From NCBI RefSeq assembly GCF_000003605.2, contig NW_003124897.1, positions 227,587 through 259,644 on the forward strand: DNA of 32,058 nucleotides. The letters are read 5' to 3'. The number at the start of each line of letters is the position of its first letter. The stretch's first letter is position 1. The DNA is from Saccoglossus kowalevskii (lineage: Eukaryota > Hemichordata > Enteropneusta > Harrimaniidae). A program made the position numbers and the translations under genes. Of this stretch, positions 9,954 to 19,049 are shown piece by piece. The notes under the pieces were generated by a model, which saw nothing but the letters and a program-made list of their open reading frames with translations, did no database searches and was not told the DNA's origin.

Positions 9954-10184
9954 CTTCTAGACAAGCTGGCATTTGACATGCAAATGAGAATGCATTGGAA
10001 CAATCGCTTTGAACCCATTGATGTAGCGTGTTATTCCAATTGATGCTAGCACATGTCTCCTCTAATTCATCAACAGCATTATTAGGTATCACTAGATTAA
10101 CACTATTCCAGTCCCAATTGCCTTCCATTATTGTGGTTATACCACCATCAGCCCAGTAATAAGAGTCAACATAGCCATGGAATC
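9954..10184 (-). CDS. Exon 4: C-type lectin domain, long loop and C-terminal cysteines
   Basis: This 231-base phase 1-1 exon runs from an ATCACCACAG acceptor to a GTAAAT donor. It encodes the long-loop region (YYWADGG, then GNWDWNS) and the C-terminal core (ETCASIN, QWVQSDC, FSFACQM), giving the expected last cysteines. The position of the calcium ligand motif EPN reads IPN, and the usual WND reads WVQ. The two motifs that coordinate calcium and sugar in mannose-type lectins are therefore not conserved. The exon ends with ACLEG, whose cysteine is the first of the next LDLa module. Confidence 0.9.
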
Positions 10185-10273
10185 CTGTGGTGATTAGAAA
10201 CAACAAACAAACAAACATGCAATGTAATGTAACTCTTTAATATTTCCTGCCAAGATTTTGCATATGTATTTTA

Positions 10274-10471
10274 GGAAAGATTTGTCAATGTACCCCACCT
10301 TTAATCCTAACTAACCCCATCCCTACCCTTTATTTCCCCCTCAAATTAATTGTATATGCCCATTTTGAGGACACATATGGTTATCTAGAGGTGCATCTAC
10401 AACTGAATTTGGGGGGCTGGAGGGGGGGTTAGAGTTAGGGTAAGGGGTGGGGTACATTGGAAAGTCTTTCC
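10274..10471. mobile_element. Foldback element with GGAAAGA ends (198 bp)
   Basis: The left end reads GGAAAGATTTGTCAATG then TACCCCACC. The right end, reverse-complemented, reads GGAAAGACTTTCCAATG then TACCCCACC. The inverted arms run about 45 bases, with CCTAACTAACCCC matching CCCTAACTCTAACCCC inside. The element is in the intron that splits the lectin domain. There is no obvious target-site duplication. Confidence 0.65.
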
Positions 10472-10621
10472 ATATTTTTTTATCTTCTCATAGCAACCTT
10501 GCATGATATGACAGGTTTGCACTGTAGCATTATCTCTATAGTTATTTGTTTTCTTTACTTCAATATTGTTTCTTCAAGATACCTCATATTATTACTTTGT
10601 TTTTCAAGATCATTGACTTAC

Positions 10622-10737
10622 CACACCAGAACTGTGTTGTAATATCTGGTAGTATCTCATATAAATATCCAGATACCACTCCACTGATAACTTCATTTTG
10701 TATAAACCCTTCTACTGTCACCAACATTCCACCTTGC
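10622..10737 (-). CDS. Exon 3: C-type lectin domain, middle part
   Basis: This 116-base exon has a TTTTTGCAG acceptor and a GTAAGT donor, entering in phase 2 and leaving in phase 1. It encodes QGGMLVTVEGF followed by a segment ending TTQFWCG. Read with exon 2 it gives C-x-S-Q-G-G-x-L-x-x-V, the usual sequence after helix 1 in C-type lectins. The FW-x-G motif before the long loop is also in place, although the isoleucine common at its third position is a cysteine here. Confidence 0.85.
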
Positions 10738-11063
10738 CTGCAAAAACAAAGCATTCAACATTTAACGTTAGCCACCTTAACTCAGTCATCAAAGTACCAT
10801 AAAGTCTCCTAAATACAGTCTTAATAATTGAAAATCACCACAATGAGGTTCCTTGTGGTCTTGACATAAAGAGTATAATAAAATTATATTACATTATAGT
10901 GCCCCCATTTGGCCATATTAAAAATTCTTTTGTTTTTAAAGTATTTTTCATACAATTCAATGTTAGAATTTTGAATATATCTCTCATATATCATAACATT
11001 ATGATGTATCTATTATTATATACAATGACTAAAATAATAAAACAATAAAAAAGAGAAACTTAC

Positions 11064-11145
11064 GATTCACATACTTCAGAGGCATCATGCCAAGTTGTTT
11101 CAAAATCAAATGCTATATAACATGTACTGCCTCTTAGTTCCCAGT
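11064..11145 (-). CDS. Exon 2: C-type lectin domain, first cysteine pair and helix 1
   Basis: The exon has 82 bases, a CACCAG acceptor and a GTAAGT donor, entering in phase 1 and leaving in phase 2. It encodes WELRGSTCY, then a stretch ending in TWHDASEVCES. The W-x(4)-G-S-x-C-Y and W-x-D-A-x(3)-C patterns are the standard opening of a C-type lectin fold: the first two strands and helix alpha-1 with its half-cystine. The join to exon 3 through the phase-2 intron completes a serine codon. Confidence 0.85.
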
Positions 11146-11379
11146 CTGGTGAAAAAATGTACATTATATTATGCTGGAAAGTTGTACATACCAACATGAT
11201 GCACAATAAATGGCAGACAATCTTTAATGATTTTAATTGGTCAAATTCTGGGTGAAGGAGTCGGAAGAACTATGCAAAATATTTGATTGCTTCACTTAGT
11301 TCTAAGCTAGATTTAATTCTGCTGTGTTTTTTTTTTACATCAATTTTAACAAAAATTCACAATTAATTGAACATGGAAA

Positions 11380-12095
11380 TTCAATTGAGTCAATATTAAA
11401 TAGCAAATACATGAACTATTAAGTTCACAAGATATTAACAAAAATTCATTAAATATGCAAATGAGCTTGTTAATTAAATTGAAACTTAATATTGCATAGC
11501 ATATATCTTATGTTGACAAATCAATTCTCTACCAAGTTTGGTATGATTTGGACTATTAGTTCACAAGAATTCAAATCGATAATTAAATATGCAAATAAGC
11601 TCATTAATTGATTCCTTGACAAAATAAATCAATGTGCATCTGTACCAGTAGTCACTCTGTCTGCACCAAGTCTCAGCAAAATCGGCCTAAGCATTTCCGA
11701 GAAATAATGACTGACACACCCAAAAAACTGGATTTTACAGGAATTGAAATTCAAAATGGCCGCCAGGCAGCCATATTTGATCAAATCAGGAAAAAAATTT
11801 ATACGAATATGTATACCTCCTGACTGTGTCTTTATACCTAGTATCATTGATATCAGTCAAGGCATCTCTGAGCCATGATTAACAATCAAAATGGCTGCCA
11901 GTCGGCCATATTTGATCATTTCAAAAAAGTAAAACAACAGGCATCTGTATGGGTGGTCCCTTTGTCTGTGTAACAAGTCTCAATAAAATCGGTCAAGCCA
12001 TCTCCGAGAAATGACGATGGACACACAAGAACCAAATTTGACTAAATTTTGGCATTAAAAATGGCTTTGTCCGGGAGGGGGCTAATAAATGGTTT
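11380..12095 (+). repeat. Dispersed repeat with two related units
   Basis: Two diverged units share AAAATGGC(C/T)GCCAG followed by GGCCATATTTGATCA (about 11754 and 11890), AAAATCGG near 11680 and 11979, and CCGAGAAAT followed by GACACAC near 11697 and 12003. The end GGGGGCTAATAAA resembles the 3530-3735 repeat. It lies in the intron before lectin exon 2. Short open frames here are incidental. Confidence 0.6.
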
Positions 12096-12390
12096 TACAG
12101 TATTCAGGCTATATCAATAGAAACTTAAATATCAACTGGCACATTATCTCTGTTGCATTCAGATACACTGGCTATATCATACATTGAGTCAGCCCATGCT
12201 GTTAGTTGATAGCACATAATAATAATTTAGCTCCACAAAAGTTTTTGCCTATAGTTATTCTAACCAATTGAAATTTTTACTGTCATGATATTACTGTGAT
12301 GTCTCTTGACTCCCAAATCTTTATCTAATTCTCTCTCTAGCAATAGAACAATTTTCAAGATGAGCAATGATATGATATTCAGATACTTAC

Positions 12391-12445
12391 CATCTGGACA
12401 CTTCCAATTTATATCGTTTCCCAGTGTGATAATATCTTTAAATTT
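12391..12445 (-). CDS. Exon 1 of those visible: lead-in to the C-type lectin domain
   Basis: This 55-base exon follows an acceptor reading ATATCACAG and ends at a GTAAGT donor. It begins in phase 0 and ends in phase 1. It encodes 18 residues (KFKDIITLGNDINWKCPD) and its last cysteine is the first conserved cysteine of a long-form C-type lectin domain. An exon encoding the signal peptide must lie upstream (higher coordinates) and end in phase 0. I could not find it between 12.45 kb and the right edge. Confidence 0.75.
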
Positions 12446-12648
12446 CTGTGATATGAGAAAAACAAAGTATATGATGGATGATTGTACACATGCAATGCCG
12501 ACGTATTAAAATTGTTTATACCCAATAGCATTGTAGAAGATGATTTGTAATTGTCTTGAGGTTGACCATGTACGCGTCTTTTTTTTTTCACAAGTTTCTT
12601 TTTTGCAAGTGACTTATTGTACAAAATGGGTATATGCTGAGTGTAGCA

Positions 12649-12859
12649 TACTGTAAAACCATTAATTATTCACTGGGTTTTAATTTTGCTATTTTCACTG
12701 GTAAGTAAAATCCGCTAAATTGAATCCACAGGAACATGTAAAATAACAATAAAACATATTGTCTCCTTGACAAATTCATGAAATTAAAACACAGTCAATA
12801 TGCTCAAAACATCAAGATAGTGAAATTAAATGTCAGTGAATATAAATGATTTCACAGTA
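12649..12859. mobile_element. Foldback/MITE, TACTGTA family (211 bp)
   Basis: The left end reads TACTGTAAAACCATTAATTA followed by TTCACTGGGTTTTAATTTTG. The right end, read inward, is TACTGTGAAATCATTTATAT followed by TTCACTGACATTTAATTTC. The arms are imperfect over about 50 bases. The element lies just upstream of the first visible exon of the mosaic gene. Confidence 0.65.
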
Positions 12860-13178
12860 TTTACACTTCGGCAATGGTCGTTACAAATTGTCAATAATGA
12901 CACAGGAAATGTTTTATTAAAATAAAAAATGGAGAAAAAAGATTAATAGTTACAGCTATTGTCTCTTTAATTTTTCTTTCTGTCACTACTTTTCATTAAA
13001 TGAATACATTTCTGTGATCTTCAAAATTGTAATTCTGTTTTCTCATTTGTCATATTTTTTCTTCAGTAGGAATATACTATTGTTTAAAGATGTAATATTA
13101 TTTTTTCTTTGGCACTGTATGTTGATGAATACATTGGTCCATGATTTATCATGACCTGATAACACTGTAGTGAATATG

Positions 13179-13304
13179 AGGTTATTACGAGGATAACTCA
13201 AAGTATACACGAAGACATTACAGAGTATCGACCGACGCGCAGCAGAGGTTGATGCGACAGTGTACTGTCTGAGTGCATACTTTGAGGTATCCTCGTAATA
13301 ACCT
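13179..13304. mobile_element. 126-bp MITE-like foldback with 32-bp arms
   Basis: The left arm (13179-13210) begins AGGTTATTACGAGGATAACT. The right arm (13273-13304) is its reverse complement with two mismatches over 32 bases. The 62-base interior is GC-richer than the flanks. No convincing target-site duplication is visible, so a functional structured element is an alternative to a transposon. Confidence 0.7.
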
Positions 13305-14253
13305 TATTATTATACATTTTTCCCTTACAAGGATACATCATGGGAATGCCGAAATCCAAAAAGTTGAGAACAGAATCAGCAAACTTTTTTGTGTGGAGTC
13401 CGGTCAAACCCCAATGGCAGCTATGTTTGTTTTTATTATTACTAGTAAAAGACGCTTACATGTATGTATGTAATCATTCCATATTTGGAATTCGCATTTC
13501 CTTATATGGTAGGTTGAAAATACCCGTGAAATACTGCAAAATTACGGCACACTGTAATTTATGGCGTTACGGTGACAGATGTATAATGATAAAAACGTTT
13601 AGAAAAAAATAATCTCATCAAATCATCGCAAGACAATATCGGATGTTGAATAAGTCATGAGATAACCTCTAGTTTTTGATCTGTTAGTAGCACATGTGTT
13701 TATGTAAATGACAGACGCGAGTCTATGGTAAAAAAAATATGTATTTTAAGCAAATTTAATTTTTGGTTTCTGCATGGTTTTATTGGAGATGCACTTCTAA
13801 TAGAGCAAATGTGATATTTATACCACTTTTGGGCATGTGAGTAATTGTTCTGACTGCATGTTAGTTACTTAACATTCACATGTCTCTTTGTCTTTATGCA
13901 GATGATTATATTAATATGCAGAGGGTTAATTATTTTTGTTGTATTTACATTTATAATCACTACTTGACTGTACATAACCTGAAAAGCTGAATTGCATTAG
14001 CTACATAACTGTACATAACATGTATATCACAGGGTTTTACATCATTTTTTAGATGTGGGGGTCATTGGGACCTCTTGTCTGCAAATTTGGGGGTCATAAT
14101 TGCAAATTTGAGGGTCATACACAAATCAAGAAATTGATATCTGTTAAATAGGGAAAACAATACAATGGAGAGTTAATGAGATGATTTGAGTTCAATGGAG
14201 GAGTACCAGTATGAAAAGAAACACATCTAATTTACTAAGTTTTATCGAGGTCT
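13305..14253. other. Gene-free stretch
   Basis: This A+T-rich sequence has short overlapping open frames on both strands and no recognisable domain, tandem array or long inverted repeat. The mini-motif GGGGGTCAT / GAGGGTCAT recurs near 14056-14118. Confidence 0.45.
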
Positions 14254-14716
14254 TTATTCATACAACAAATTCTGAACATGCATGAAATCGGTAAAAACAT
14301 CGCAAGGTAGATCCCGTTTAGCCATAACATAAACAGTTCGCAGCTGAGCTGCGTATGATTTCAGATTGTCACTTGTACCTTGATATTTCCTCTCGTTTGC
14401 TATCCGACGAGCGGCTGTAAAGTCTGACTTCATGGTCAACACACGGACACTGATGTGACTTCTAGAGTCTTGATGCCGGAGTTGAGTTTCAAAAATTTGA
14501 ACACCCGTCAGTGAAAAGGTTTTTGGCTTTCGCTCTCACACAAACTTCACATTCCATAACGTTTCGGTCTGATATGTAACGAAGCCATTTAAAACGATTT
14601 AGCCACCCATTGTTGAAAGAACGATTCTTCTTTAGTAAAACATGGGGGTTTTCACTGGACGTAGCTGGTGAAGCTTCAACGGGAGAACTATCAGACGGGC
14701 TATAAACACAAAGCGT
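14254..14716 (-). pseudogene. hAT-type transposase N-terminal fragment with BED/TTF-like zinc finger, frameshifted
   Basis: Minus-strand frame 14716-14492 encodes a serine-rich lead, then RSFNNGWLNRFKWLRY, NVMECEVCVRAKAKN and DGCSNF before a stop. A one-base shift near 14491 moves to the frame read from 14490 to 14257, which continues ETQLRHQDSRSH and then LTMKSDFTAARRIAN before a stop at 14254. Together they make C-x2-C, then H-x5-H, preceded by the W-L-x-R-F-x-W-L motif. That is the layout of the zinc finger at the N-terminus of hAT-related transposases and their domesticated relatives. There is no in-frame start near the upstream stop (14717-14719), and the catalytic domain is missing. It is a truncated, decayed mobile-element gene; domesticated use is unlikely given the frameshift. 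Confidence 0.65.
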
Positions 14717-15539
14717 CTACGTAGTACATTTTTTGTGATTGGTGTAAATGGCGACGCACAAACGAATGATGATTTGGAGCGTTCCATTTGAAATCGAGAG
14801 AGGTTCTAGTGTTACAAGAGCCCATTTAGCAACTACTGCCGATCAAATGGAGGGGTGAATTACTCACTACTTGACGCCAAAATTCCTGCGTCACGCAGGA
14901 CGCAATGCTGATTTTCATGAGGGTCATACAGTCATAATTATCCGTCAATGACGCAATATATTGCTTCATGTAAAACTCTGTTATCACTATTGTAAATCAG
15001 ACGTTGTAGTTTCAGACAAGGTGGAACAAATTGAACGCAAATGTGACAACAAATATAACTTTAATGCTCTGTGAATGTCAACATATGATATGTATGCTGG
15101 AAAGTGGTCTCAAAATGCAGAGTTTCTCCAGAGTTCCTCCATCACAAGACTGAGGTTTAATCTTAAGGAATTTGGTTTTGTATGATCAGACATATGCAAA
15201 AGAGCTGGCCAACTTTATATACATGCACCTAACTACAAATGTAAACTTTCCAATATCTTATCTAAATTTAATATTCCAAAAACCCATTGATCTCAAAGTG
15301 CATTTTCACGAGAGCATATGAATATCCTCCTTGAAGTTGAGGTACCCCACACAAATGCCGTCAAATAAAAAGATATACATATAGACAGACAGATACAACA
15401 GACAGATATATGTGGAGCAGTTTACGTTGATTTCCCAGAAAGATTAAATCGGTTACAATACATTAATAAACAAAAAACACAAATCCAAAATTACATTCAA
15501 AAATTGTTAATTTGAGGAGCATCAACAACAAGCAGCCTA
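14717..15539. other. Gene-free stretch
   Basis: The left 200 bases are somewhat GC-richer and may be the remaining 5' part of the transposase relic. The rest is A+T-rich with a short ATAGACAGACAGATA-type run at 15380-15412. I see no coding pattern. Confidence 0.4.
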
Positions 15540-16463
15540 TCGGCTGAGATAGCTCCGCTGTTAGCAATGCACATTTCAATTAAAATACTGAAGATATCAT
15601 TAGAAAATGAACAATATGTATAGTATCAAAGCAATCGGACTTCGAATTCGAAAATATCACTTTTCACCAAAAATATTCATCAAAATTAGATAATTGAAGA
15701 TATCATCACAAAATGAACAAATCTGAGAGAGGTCCACATGTAGTAGTACCTATAAGCAATCAGACTTGTGGTTTTTTTAATGAGAAGTCAAAATTTTCAT
15801 CAAAAACTACAAAAATATTTACCAAAATTAGAGAATTAAAGATATCATTACAAAATGAACAAATCTAAGAGAGGTCCACATATAGTACCTATATATGTAT
15901 AATATCAAAGGAATTTTTTTTAAAGAAGTCGAAAATATCACTTTTTACTAAAACTTACAAAAATATTCACTAAAATTACAGAATTGAAGATATTACCACG
16001 AAATGAACAAATCTGAGAGAGGTCCACATGTAATACCTATATATGTAATATCAAAGCAATTGGACATGCGCTTTTTAACAAGAAGTTGAAAATATAACTT
16101 TTTACCAAAAATTACAAAAATATTCACCAAAATTAGAGAATTAAAGATATCATCACAAAATGAACAAATCCGTGAGAGATCCACCCAAAGCGCATATATA
16201 CCAAATTAGAAAACATTCAGAATTACGGTTTCAAAGAAGAAGTCAAAATTATCAATTTTAACCAAAAATCACAAAAATATTCATCAAAAATACAAAATTT
16301 TAGATTTTGGCATGAAATGAACAAATCTGAGAGAGAACCATCCAAGGTACTTGCATATCAAATTTTAAAACATTCTGACTTGCGGTTTCGAAGAAGAAGT
16401 TGAAATTTCAAAGTTGACGACGACGGACAATAAGTAATATGAACAGCTCAGCTGTGTCGACTA
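15540..16463 (+). repeat. ~157-bp tandem repeat element, 6 monomers
   Basis: The landmark ATGAACAA recurs at 15607, 15713, 15855, 16003, 16160 and 16317. Spacings are 106, 142, 148, 157 and 157, the first units carrying internal deletions. The left border CGGCTGAGATAGCTCCGCTG matches the 7135 copy exactly, and the right border is again a GACGACGGAC run, then ATGAACAGCTCAGCTGTGTC. Same orientation as the other two copies. Confidence 0.88.
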
Positions 16464-16577
16464 AAAGTTATCAAGTATGTGCATATCAAGTTGGTGACCT
16501 ACAGCTATGTAAGTTCCCCTGGAAAGTCTAAAAGTTCTCGAACGTCGAAACTTTTTTTGCTAAGTTCAAACATGGAC

Positions 16578-16688
16578 CATGGAGATAAAAAGTCTCTTTT
16601 TACCTCCATGCATGGACGTACTAGTCCATGGCTCAAACATGGAACTATAAACCATTTATTTGGTTTATACAACCAGTAGTTCCATGGT
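16578..16688. repeat. Cluster of three consecutive hairpins built on CATGG
   Basis: Hairpin 1: CATGGAGATAAAAAG (16578-16592) and CTTTTTACCTCCATG (16596-16610), one mismatch, 3-base loop. Hairpin 2: CATGGAC (16611-16617) and GTCCATG (16624-16630), perfect. Hairpin 3: CATGGAACTATAAACCA (from 16639) against TGGTTTATA, then AGTTCCATGG (to 16686), imperfect with a bulge. CATGG motifs border every arm. Confidence 0.65.
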
Positions 16689-16719
16689 TCAAACAACGAG
16701 TCCTCGTTGGTCGACTGCG

Positions 16720-17345
16720 ATTTAGATTTCCCCATTGACTCACGTATCTCCAAATTTGATGGAAACGATCACCACACAACTGACGATATACATTACCGAC
16801 GATAAAAAGCAAGCTACAGCGAAACTGACTTTATATATGTTGAACAGTCATACCGCATCGTACTCGTATCATATATGATATGAGGCAGAATCAGTCGTGT
16901 TGGAACCACGGTCAGCTGGTTGGACTTGGAGTCTGGAGCAACGTTGGTGACTTTCGTTGCTTTCCAACCAATTTCCAAAACTTGTGTATCATTCTGCATT
17001 ATAGAGAACTACCCTGATTGCTCCTAAATAGCCGAAATGATGTCTTCAATCTACTCTGCGAATATTAATGCTGATTTTGAGGGAAAAAGTAACTATCTGC
17101 CGAAATACGTTTTGTTTTAAACTTCCCACTTCATAATACCGGAAGTGTGCCGCTGTGCATCTTGGGCAAGAACAGTTTTCCCGCAGACTGTAAAGTTGGG
17201 ATGGCAAAGTCGAAACCAATCATTATGTAAAGATTTTTTTGGTTATTTTTTAAATATTATTTTATTTATTTATATTTTTTATTTAGCGTTATCATTATTT
17301 TTGGCCTAACCATTAATCCCAACGATTTCGCGATCAGAGGGGAAC
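16720..17345. other. Gene-free stretch
   Basis: I see no coding pattern. A T-rich low-complexity run occupies about 17228-17310. Short open frames on both strands have no domain signature. Confidence 0.4.
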
Positions 17346-17980
17346 AGTGACACAAAAGATAATGAAAAGGGAAACTAACCCCGTACCTTCTTATCGTCGT
17401 TGTGAAATGCGATCATGCGGGATTTCGCACCCACGATAAAAAGACGGGAAAGTATGAGTGACAGTGTACGTTACTGAAAATAACATTGTTTTGTTGTGTT
17501 TGATAAATCATAATCTAGCACATCGTGCATCGGACATATTTATTTAAAATAGCGGATCAGCCATCTTTAAAGGGCGGCAGTCGTCGTGCCGCGTCCTGTT
17601 CGATATGGGACTCAAAGCGACGTATACAACGCATGTAAAATACATTGTTTATTTACATGAAATTCGAACACACGCTGCGCGACGACCACCGCGTTTTAAA
17701 CGAGTGCAATGCATATGGATGTGGACGGACGGACAGGCTGAAGTATTAACTCTATAAGTCTTCGCTTCTGGTTCATTCGTTTTTACCTCGACTGAGATAA
17801 ACCCACGAATGTTAACCATATCCGCACACAAAAAAGTGACACAAAAAATAATGAGAGAAAATAAACGAAGAAATAACCCTGCAGATATCTTGTTCCTCTC
17901 TGATTGAGTAGAGGCTTGTTTTATCTGAAATAAATGCGAGCAGACAAGATTTCGCAGTAAACTGTCACGCTAAGAAGACG
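17346..17980 (+). repeat. Diverged direct repeat pair flanking a MITE
   Basis: CAGTGACACAAAAGATAATG at about 17347 is matched by AAGTGACACAAAAAATAATG at about 17835. Both are followed downstream by AAATGCGA...GATTTCGCA-type sequence (near 17405-17430 and 17932-17958). The 125-bp TTAA element at 17571-17695 lies between the two copies. The copies differ by indels, so this is an old duplication or two members of one family. Confidence 0.5.
17571..17695 (+). mobile_element. 125-bp MITE with TTAA target-site duplication (copy 1)
   Basis: The element is flanked by TTAA at 17567-17570 and 17696-17699. The left end AGGGCGGCAGTCGTCGTGC and right end (inward) AACGCGGTGGTCGTCGCGC form imperfect terminal inverted repeats. 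A second copy in the opposite orientation at 25942-26066 has the same length and about 13 mismatches by hand alignment, with no gaps. A TTAA duplication is the hallmark of piggyBac-type insertion, so a piggyBac-related source is plausible. It encodes nothing. Confidence 0.8.
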
Positions 17981-18121
17981 AACAACTAACTACAAAACAA
18001 ACACAAAAAAGCCCCAACTTTGCTAAGCTATTGAATTTCTCGAGTGACGACTGAAACCACCGGCTTGTAGAAAACATTTCACACTTTCCCAAATATAGCA
18101 ATATAAATGTATGTATATTGT

Positions 18122-18524
18122 CAGAGGTACATTACTTGGGGTTTGCAACTCGCATAGTACTGTATGGTGACATCATGTTAAGATCCCATTCAAGTCTCTT
18201 CTCGTAGATAGCGAGACTGAGGCTACGACCTTCTGACATGACGCATATCAATGTTCAAGGTTTGTAATGAAAAAAAATAAACTTTTCTTGTCACTATCAT
18301 AGTGAAAAATGTAATACATCGAAAATGTACAGAAAATATAGTTCTTGTAATCCGTCATATCGTGGGCAGCTATTTTGATCCACCTGGACATCCCAGTATC
18401 CTCGTTACCTCGGGCATGCGCATTCGCATTTTTTCTGAGTTGGAACGTTTATGCGAGAGCGAGATTGTGACGGGATCTTGGTATCATGTCACCGTAGTTA
18501 CAAACCCCAAGTAATGTACCTCTG
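18122..18524. mobile_element. 403-bp hAT-like MITE with CAGAGG ends
   Basis: The left end CAGAGGTACATTACTTGGGG continues TTTG; the right end is its exact reverse complement over 24 bases. Inner similarity continues (GGTGACAT, then AAGATCCC) after a small indel. ATATTGT lies on both sides (18115-18121 and 18525-18531) as a 7-base duplication, or 8 bases (ATATTGTC) if one C at the left junction is shared. CAGAGG-type ends and 8-bp duplications are typical of the hAT superfamily. The 70-codon open frame inside is incidental. Confidence 0.8.
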
Positions 18525-18658
18525 ATATTGTCAATATCCATAATGGTGTATCTTTTACATGCATTTTCAAGATATTTCCCTTCATCTTTAGTAATATTTA
18601 TACATTTCTCAAACTGGAACAGAAGTATTCTATTGGCCGATTAAGGCGGGGGGTCGTC

Positions 18659-18708
18659 NNNNNNNNNNNNNNNNNNNNNNNNNNNNNNNNNNNNNNNNNN
18701 NNNNNNNN
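18659..18708. other. Assembly gap (50 N)
   Basis: Exactly 50 N bases, flanked on the left by a G run ending GGGGGGTCGTC and on the right by a C run. Homopolymers at the edges probably stopped sequencing. The true gap size may differ. Confidence 0.98.
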
Positions 18709-19049
18709 CCCCCCCCCGTTGACAGATTTAAGTTTAAAAAAAAAATCCGACCGACCGACTCAATTTTTCAATTTTCCGACTTGTGGGCAACATAGGTTTT
18801 TTTAGGGGGGACTAACGGGTGACGAGATATTTTAGTGTGTACAATGGATATTTCAGCGATATTTGGTGGAACTATGAACAGAATACCAGTCAATACTTGA
18901 TTGTGCTCGTTTGCCTGGGAGCAATACTAAAACCGATTAATAACATACAGTATTGAACATGACCAACTGACTATACTTCCAGGTTTTTGTCATTTACTTA
19001 TTCTCGACAGACCTATTCTCGTGATGTCGAACTTGAAAATGCACTGTAC

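Larger units (their letters stand above)
663..12445 (-). other. Gene (partial): mosaic CTLD-LDLa-CUB3-CCP extracellular protein
   Basis: Twelve minus-strand internal exons span this interval: 12391-12445, 11064-11145, 10622-10737, 9954-10184, 9035-9133, 7990-8120, 6380-6584, 4971-5170, 3926-4130, 3058-3230, 1752-1923 and 663-845. Every intron has GT and AG ends, and the phases agree throughout, giving 1852 coding bases. Domain order is C-type lectin, LDL-receptor A, CUB, CUB, CUB, sushi. All are disulfide-bonded extracellular modules, so the product should be secreted or the ectodomain of a membrane protein. Such combinations occur in adhesion, complement-like and scavenger-type proteins, but the ligand cannot be told from sequence. 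The N-terminal signal-peptide exon and the 3' end (further modules, transmembrane segment or stop) were not found. I do not recognise a named orthologue. Confidence 0.9.

Noticed and set aside
10185-10218. MFVCLLFLITT in frame just before lectin exon 4 looks like a signal peptide start
   Set aside because: It is the polypyrimidine tract and acceptor of the intron (repeated TTTG, then ACCACAG). The upstream lectin exons join in phase, so translation does not start here.
16505-16753. 82-codon minus-strand frame upstream of the mosaic gene as a missing first exon
   Set aside because: It lacks a hydrophobic signal segment and runs through the hairpin cluster.
17649-17831. 60-codon minus-strand frame with a possible GTAAAA donor, as a first exon
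   Set aside because: Its N-terminus is not signal-like and it overlaps the TTAA MITE.
18302-18514. 70-codon plus-strand open frame
   Set aside because: It lies wholly within the 403-bp hAT-like MITE and reads through its terminal inverted repeat.
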